64,000 nucleotides of DNA from an uncultured Flavobacteriaceae bacterium (GTDB lineage Bacteria; Bacteroidota; Bacteroidia; Flavobacteriales; Flavobacteriaceae): the NCBI GenBank assembly GCA_938011315.1, contig CALLUG010000006.1, positions 1 to 64,000 of the forward strand, in the 5' to 3' direction. This document shows, in pieces, positions 60,786-64,000 of this stretch. Each line of letters begins with the position of its first letter. Position 1 is the first letter of the stretch. The notes under the pieces were generated by a model that worked only from the letters and a program-made list of their open reading frames with translations, had not been told where the DNA came from and searched no databases. A program made the position numbers and the translations under genes.

Positions 60786-63329
60786 TTGAATACATTATCT
60801 CCAAAAACAGGTACAGCATGGTTGTTTAAAATGGCATGGCGAGATGGGAAAGCAAACATAAGTCGTTTAATCTTGTTTATGGCTTCCATTATTTTGGGGA
60901 TTGCAGCAGTAGTTTCCATACAGTCGTTTAGTGAAAATTTGAAAAAAAACATAGGACAGCAATCCAAAGCTTTGATGGGCGCAGATTTTATTATCGATAG
61001 CCGCAATAGTCCTAATACTCGTGTGCAGCAAATTATAGACTCGCTTGGTGGTGCTAATGCTTCCGAAGTAAATTTTGTTTCTATGGCAGCATTTCCTAAA
61101 ACTAATGATGCCAAGTTGGTTCGTGTTAGAGGTATGAAAGGGGCTTTTCCATTGTATGGCACTTTAGAAACCGTACCAGCCAAAGCAGCATTAGATTATC
61201 AAGATAAAAATGCAGCCTTGGTAGATGCGACTTTAATGTTACAATATAATTTAAGTCCTGGAGATTCTATAACTATAGGGCGGATTACTGTACCAATTTT
61301 AGCAGCTTTAAAGTCAATTCCTGGAAGTTCGTCTATATCAGCATCGATAGCGCCTCCTGTAATAATCCCGTTTTCATTAATAGAAAAAACAGAGTTATTA
61401 CAGCAAGGAAGCCGTAAAGACTATCAGTATTTTTTTGTAGCTTCAGATAAGATTAATTTAGATGTACTAAGCCGTGACTTAAATCCTATTTTGGAAACAG
61501 AAAATGCTGGTTTAAGCACTCATAAGGCTGCAAGCGCACGTTTAGGAAGGCGTTATACTAACGTGAGTAAATTTTTAAATTTAGTCGCCTTTATAGCCTT
61601 ATTGTTAGGCTGTATTGGTATTGCAAGTTCGGTACATATCTATATAAAAGAAAAATTACCAGCAGTAGCAGTTTTAAAATGTATGGGAGCAACTGCTAGA
61701 CAAACGTTTTCAATATACCTTATCCAAATTGCAGGTATGGGGTTTTTGGGAGGTCTCTTAGGAGTAGGTATAGGGCTTGGACTACAACAATTTTTTCCTT
61801 TACTGCTACAAGCGTTTTTACCATTTAGTATCGATATTAGTGTATCGGTTAGTGCTATTGTTTTGGGGTTAGTTTTGGGCATACTTATGTCAGTGCTTTT
61901 TGCTTTACTCCCCTTGTTAAGCACTTGGTATGTATCTCCTTTAGAAGTTTTGCGTGTGCAAGCAGGTAGTTATGTAAAATCAAAACGTGTTAAGTTGCTG
62001 ATTTTTGCTGCTATTTTGGGGTTTATTTATGCAGTTACATTTTGGCTATTAAGAGACGGAGTTTATGCTTTAGGATTTGTACTTGGAGTAGGCTTTACAT
62101 TTTGTGTTTTGGCTGGGATAGCCGTTTTGTTTATGAAAGGGATCAAACACTTTTTTCCTAAAGCTTGGGGGTTTACAGCGCGACAAAGTTTACTCAATTT
62201 GTTTAGACCCAATAATCAAACTTTGGTATTGATTATTGCAATTGGTTTGGGTGCTTTTTTAATTAGCACCTTGTATTTTACTAGAAATATGCTCCAGTCT
62301 AGAGCAACTTTAAATGCGGCGACTAAAGATCCTAATATGATTTTAATGGACGTGCAAACAACTCAAAAAGAGGCTGTAAAACAACGCATTGTTTTAAATA
62401 AATTTCCTGTTGTAGATGATTTGGCTATAGTTACAATGCGACTGCACAGTATAAAAGAAGTTTTAGTAAATACAATTAGAAAAGATAGCAGTTCTTTAGT
62501 GAGGGATTGGGTTTTAAATCACGAGTTTAGAGCGACGTATCGTGATTCTTTAATTCCTTCAGAAAAGATAATAGAGGGGCGTTGGGTGCCAAAAATAGAG
62601 CTAGGGAAACCTGTAGAGATATCAATCTCTAGCAACTTTGCTAAAGACACTAATTTGGCCGTTGGAGACGAATTGGTATTTAATGTACAAGGTGTATTAA
62701 TGACAACATTGGTAGGTAGTATTAGGGATGTAAACTGGGGACGTGCACAAATGAATTTTTTAGTTGTGTTTCCAAAAGGGGTATTAGAGGAAGCGCCGCA
62801 ATTTCATGTTTTAACAAGTTATACTCCCAATGAAGAAGCTTCGGCAGGATTACAAAGAGATTTAGTAAAACAGTTCCCTAACGTATCTGTTATTGATTTG
62901 CGCCAAATACTACAGGTGGTAGAAGGTGTGTTAAATAAAATCTCATGGGTTATTAATTTTATGGCATTTTTTAGTATACTCACAGGTTTGATTGTGCTAA
63001 TAAGCTCAGTACGTAACAGCAAATATCAGCGCATAAAAGAAAGTGTTTTATTGCGAACACTAGGAGCTAAAAACAAACAAATACTACATATCACTGCTTT
63101 AGAATATTTTTATTTAGGAAGTATTGGTGCGGGCATAGGAGTTTTACTATCTGTAGTTGGTAGTAAACTATTAGCCAGTTTTGTGTTTGAAGTGTCCTTT
63201 GTCCCTTCGTTAATTCCTTTTTTAATAGTGTTTCCAGCCATTACTATATTGGTCTTGTTCATAGGACTAATAAATAGCAGTGCTGTACTTAAGAGTACAC
63301 CTTTAGAAGTGCTAAGGCGAGAAGGCTAA
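60786..63329 (+). CDS. ABC transporter permease (FtsX-domain, YbbP-like)
   Basis: An 847-residue inner-membrane protein from a TTG start. A first helix (about 20-45) is followed by a periplasmic domain, three helices (about 255-395), further helices near 395-500, a second periplasmic domain and three final helices (about 715-845). Both FtsX modules end in the STPLEVLRxxG-like sequence (YVSPLEVLRVQAG and KSTPLEVLRREG). This is the YbbP layout. With the ATPase it probably drives a periplasmic process rather than small-molecule import; the divergent SGNH hydrolase is the likely partner. Confidence 0.9.
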   Translation: MNTLSPKTGTAWLFKMAWRDGKANISRLILFMASIILGIAAVVSIQSFSENLKKNIGQQSKALMGADFIIDSRNSPNTRVQQIIDSLGGANASEVNFVSMAAFPKTNDAKLVRVRGMKGAFPLYGTLETVPAKAALDYQDKNAALVDATLMLQYNLSPGDSITIGRITVPILAALKSIPGSSSISASIAPPVIIPFSLIEKTELLQQGSRKDYQYFFVASDKINLDVLSRDLNPILETENAGLSTHKAASARLGRRYTNVSKFLNLVAFIALLLGCIGIASSVHIYIKEKLPAVAVLKCMGATARQTFSIYLIQIAGMGFLGGLLGVGIGLGLQQFFPLLLQAFLPFSIDISVSVSAIVLGLVLGILMSVLFALLPLLSTWYVSPLEVLRVQAGSYVKSKRVKLLIFAAILGFIYAVTFWLLRDGVYALGFVLGVGFTFCVLAGIAVLFMKGIKHFFPKAWGFTARQSLLNLFRPNNQTLVLIIAIGLGAFLISTLYFTRNMLQSRATLNAATKDPNMILMDVQTTQKEAVKQRIVLNKFPVVDDLAIVTMRLHSIKEVLVNTIRKDSSSLVRDWVLNHEFRATYRDSLIPSEKIIEGRWVPKIELGKPVEISISSNFAKDTNLAVGDELVFNVQGVLMTTLVGSIRDVNWGRAQMNFLVVFPKGVLEEAPQFHVLTSYTPNEEASAGLQRDLVKQFPNVSVIDLRQILQVVEGVLNKISWVINFMAFFSILTGLIVLISSVRNSKYQRIKESVLLRTLGAKNKQILHITALEYFYLGSIGAGIGVLLSVVGSKLLASFVFEVSFVPSLIPFLIVFPAITILVLFIGLINSSAVLKSTPLEVLRREG

Positions 63330-63360
63330 TTTGTGTTTTTGTGTAATCAACAAATTAAAC

Positions 63361-63478
63361 TAATACCAATTGTTATTTAAAATGAGCTATAACTAATTTG
63401 GAGTATATTGTGTTTATATTTCATATAGAGACAATAGAAACGAATGATATAGCTTATTTGAGTCGCAATTGATATAAG
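63361..63478 (+). repeat. MITE-like repeat, best preserved copy
   Basis: A 118-bp element with imperfect inverted ends: TAATACCAATTG on the left, CAATTGATATAAGTA on the right. The body shares long blocks with the inverted copy at 44552-44711 and the decayed copy at 21262-21350. There is no reading frame. It lies between convergent genes (permease and DUF4301), a typical location for a mobilised miniature element. Confidence 0.7.
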
Positions 63479-63487
63479 TATAATAGA

Positions 63488-64000
63488 CTAAGTAGCTTGA
63501 TGTGTAGGGTTTAGTAAGTCGTTTACAGTTTTTACAGGATTAAATGTTGCTGCAGGAACTTCTATAAAAACACTATTCCAGTCTGCCATAGCGCCATTCC
63601 ATAAGCCAGGTAACTCTAAGGCTTTGATAGCTTTTCCTTCTTTTGTTTTGGTAGTGATAAAAGCGCTGTTATGGTCTACAAATTTGTTTAGTTCAAATTT
63701 TTCTCCTTTATAGTTTTTTGTACCACAAACAATGTCTACAGGATTAAAGTGTGTGGCAGAGTGTAAAATATTTTTTTGTGCTTTAGTATTTATGTCTATC
63801 TGCGCCGATTCTACAATTTGAAGTGAAACATTTCCTGTGTCGTCCTTAACCCAAAACGGTCCGCCGCCGGGTTGTCCCTTATTTATTACCATGCCACACA
63901 CCCTAATAGGGCGATCTAGTTTTTGTATTAAATATCTTATTTTATGAACAGATGAGTAGGTTTCAAAATCTTCAGGAAAATAGATGTTTAGATTATTGGT
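63488..64000 (-). CDS. DUF4301 family protein, 3' part (cut by window end)
   Basis: The minus-strand frame is open from the window edge to 63488 and encodes at least 170 residues of the C-terminal part. NIYFPEDFETYSSVHKIRYL, then QKLDRPIRVCGMVINKGQPG and GGPFWVKDDTGNVSLQIVES match the conserved end of the DUF4301 family (PF14134) of Bacteroidota. A GTG at 63901 could be mistaken for a start, but the homology clearly continues upstream into the edge. DUF4301 proteins resemble nucleotidyltransferases by fold in places; the function is unknown. Confidence 0.82.
   Translation of the reverse strand, partial: TNNLNIYFPEDFETYSSVHKIRYLIQKLDRPIRVCGMVINKGQPGGGPFWVKDDTGNVSLQIVESAQIDINTKAQKNILHSATHFNPVDIVCGTKNYKGEKFELNKFVDHNSAFITTKTKEGKAIKALELPGLWNGAMADWNSVFIEVPAATFNPVKTVNDLLNPTHQAT

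Noticed and set aside
60761-61183. Minus-strand frame of 140 codons
   Set aside because: Antisense to the permease gene, with no family features.
63488-63901. Complete 137-residue protein from GTG 63901
   Set aside because: The same frame continues with family homology to the window edge; the gene is partial.

Overview
The window is a low-GC chromosomal segment of a member of the Flavobacteriaceae (Bacteroidota). The evidence is the set of lineage-typical families (DUF4834, DUF4290, DUF493, DUF368 pair, OstA-like protein, CAL67264-type small membrane protein, 6-bladed-propeller lipoprotein), the Rel-Fur-PurA gene order, the lack of Shine-Dalgarno sequences, and promoters of the Bacteroidota type (TTG, about 20 nt, TAnnTTTG), best seen before the HU gene. 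No tRNA, rRNA or CRISPR array was recognised.

Region 1 (1-11,000) is an accessory island. Two same-orientation IS3-family remnants bracket a lipoprotein gene whose stop codon is supplied by the IS end. A Fic protein follows, then a run of minus-strand genes: a RelE/RelB-type module with a nonsense codon in the toxin, a coupled pair of DUF262 proteins (one with an HNH domain), a HigA antitoxin with only the tail of HigB, and a single-chain restriction-modification enzyme. Large imperfect palindromic repeats sit between these genes and abut their 3' ends, which looks like a gene-cassette layout.

Region 2 (11,300-55,600) is mostly core genome. It holds a GNAT-like protein and an outer-membrane protein; a surface-polysaccharide cluster (DUF4834, YfhO, glycosyltransferase, flippase); a basic Tyr/Arg-rich secreted protein behind a sigma-54-like promoter; a Sua5-type enzyme; a fatty-acid hydroxylase convergent with a Crp/Fnr regulator; rel-fur-purA-ostA and an aminotransferase with no canonical start codon; TPR, two DUF368 proteins, aroE and DUF349; mazG; ettA; two helicases; rpe; murA (with Asp at the usual Cys position); an AAA ATPase, recQ and fmt; HU; a ThiE-like protein, a half-helicase, an ABC exporter and an M20 amidohydrolase.

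Region 3 (55,600-59,300) is a second accessory insertion. It has IS3 and IS110 relics, a convergent type II restriction-modification pair (a C5-methyltransferase with a fused N-terminal HTH and an Eco47II/Sau96I-like endonuclease), and a nitronate monooxygenase followed by another large palindromic repeat.

Region 4 (59,338-64,000) returns to core genes: a TesA-like SGNH hydrolase divergent from a YbbA/YbbP-type ABC system, and the 3' part of a DUF4301 gene. A roughly 120-160 bp MITE-like repeat occurs three times in the window (21.3, 44.6 and 63.4 kb).
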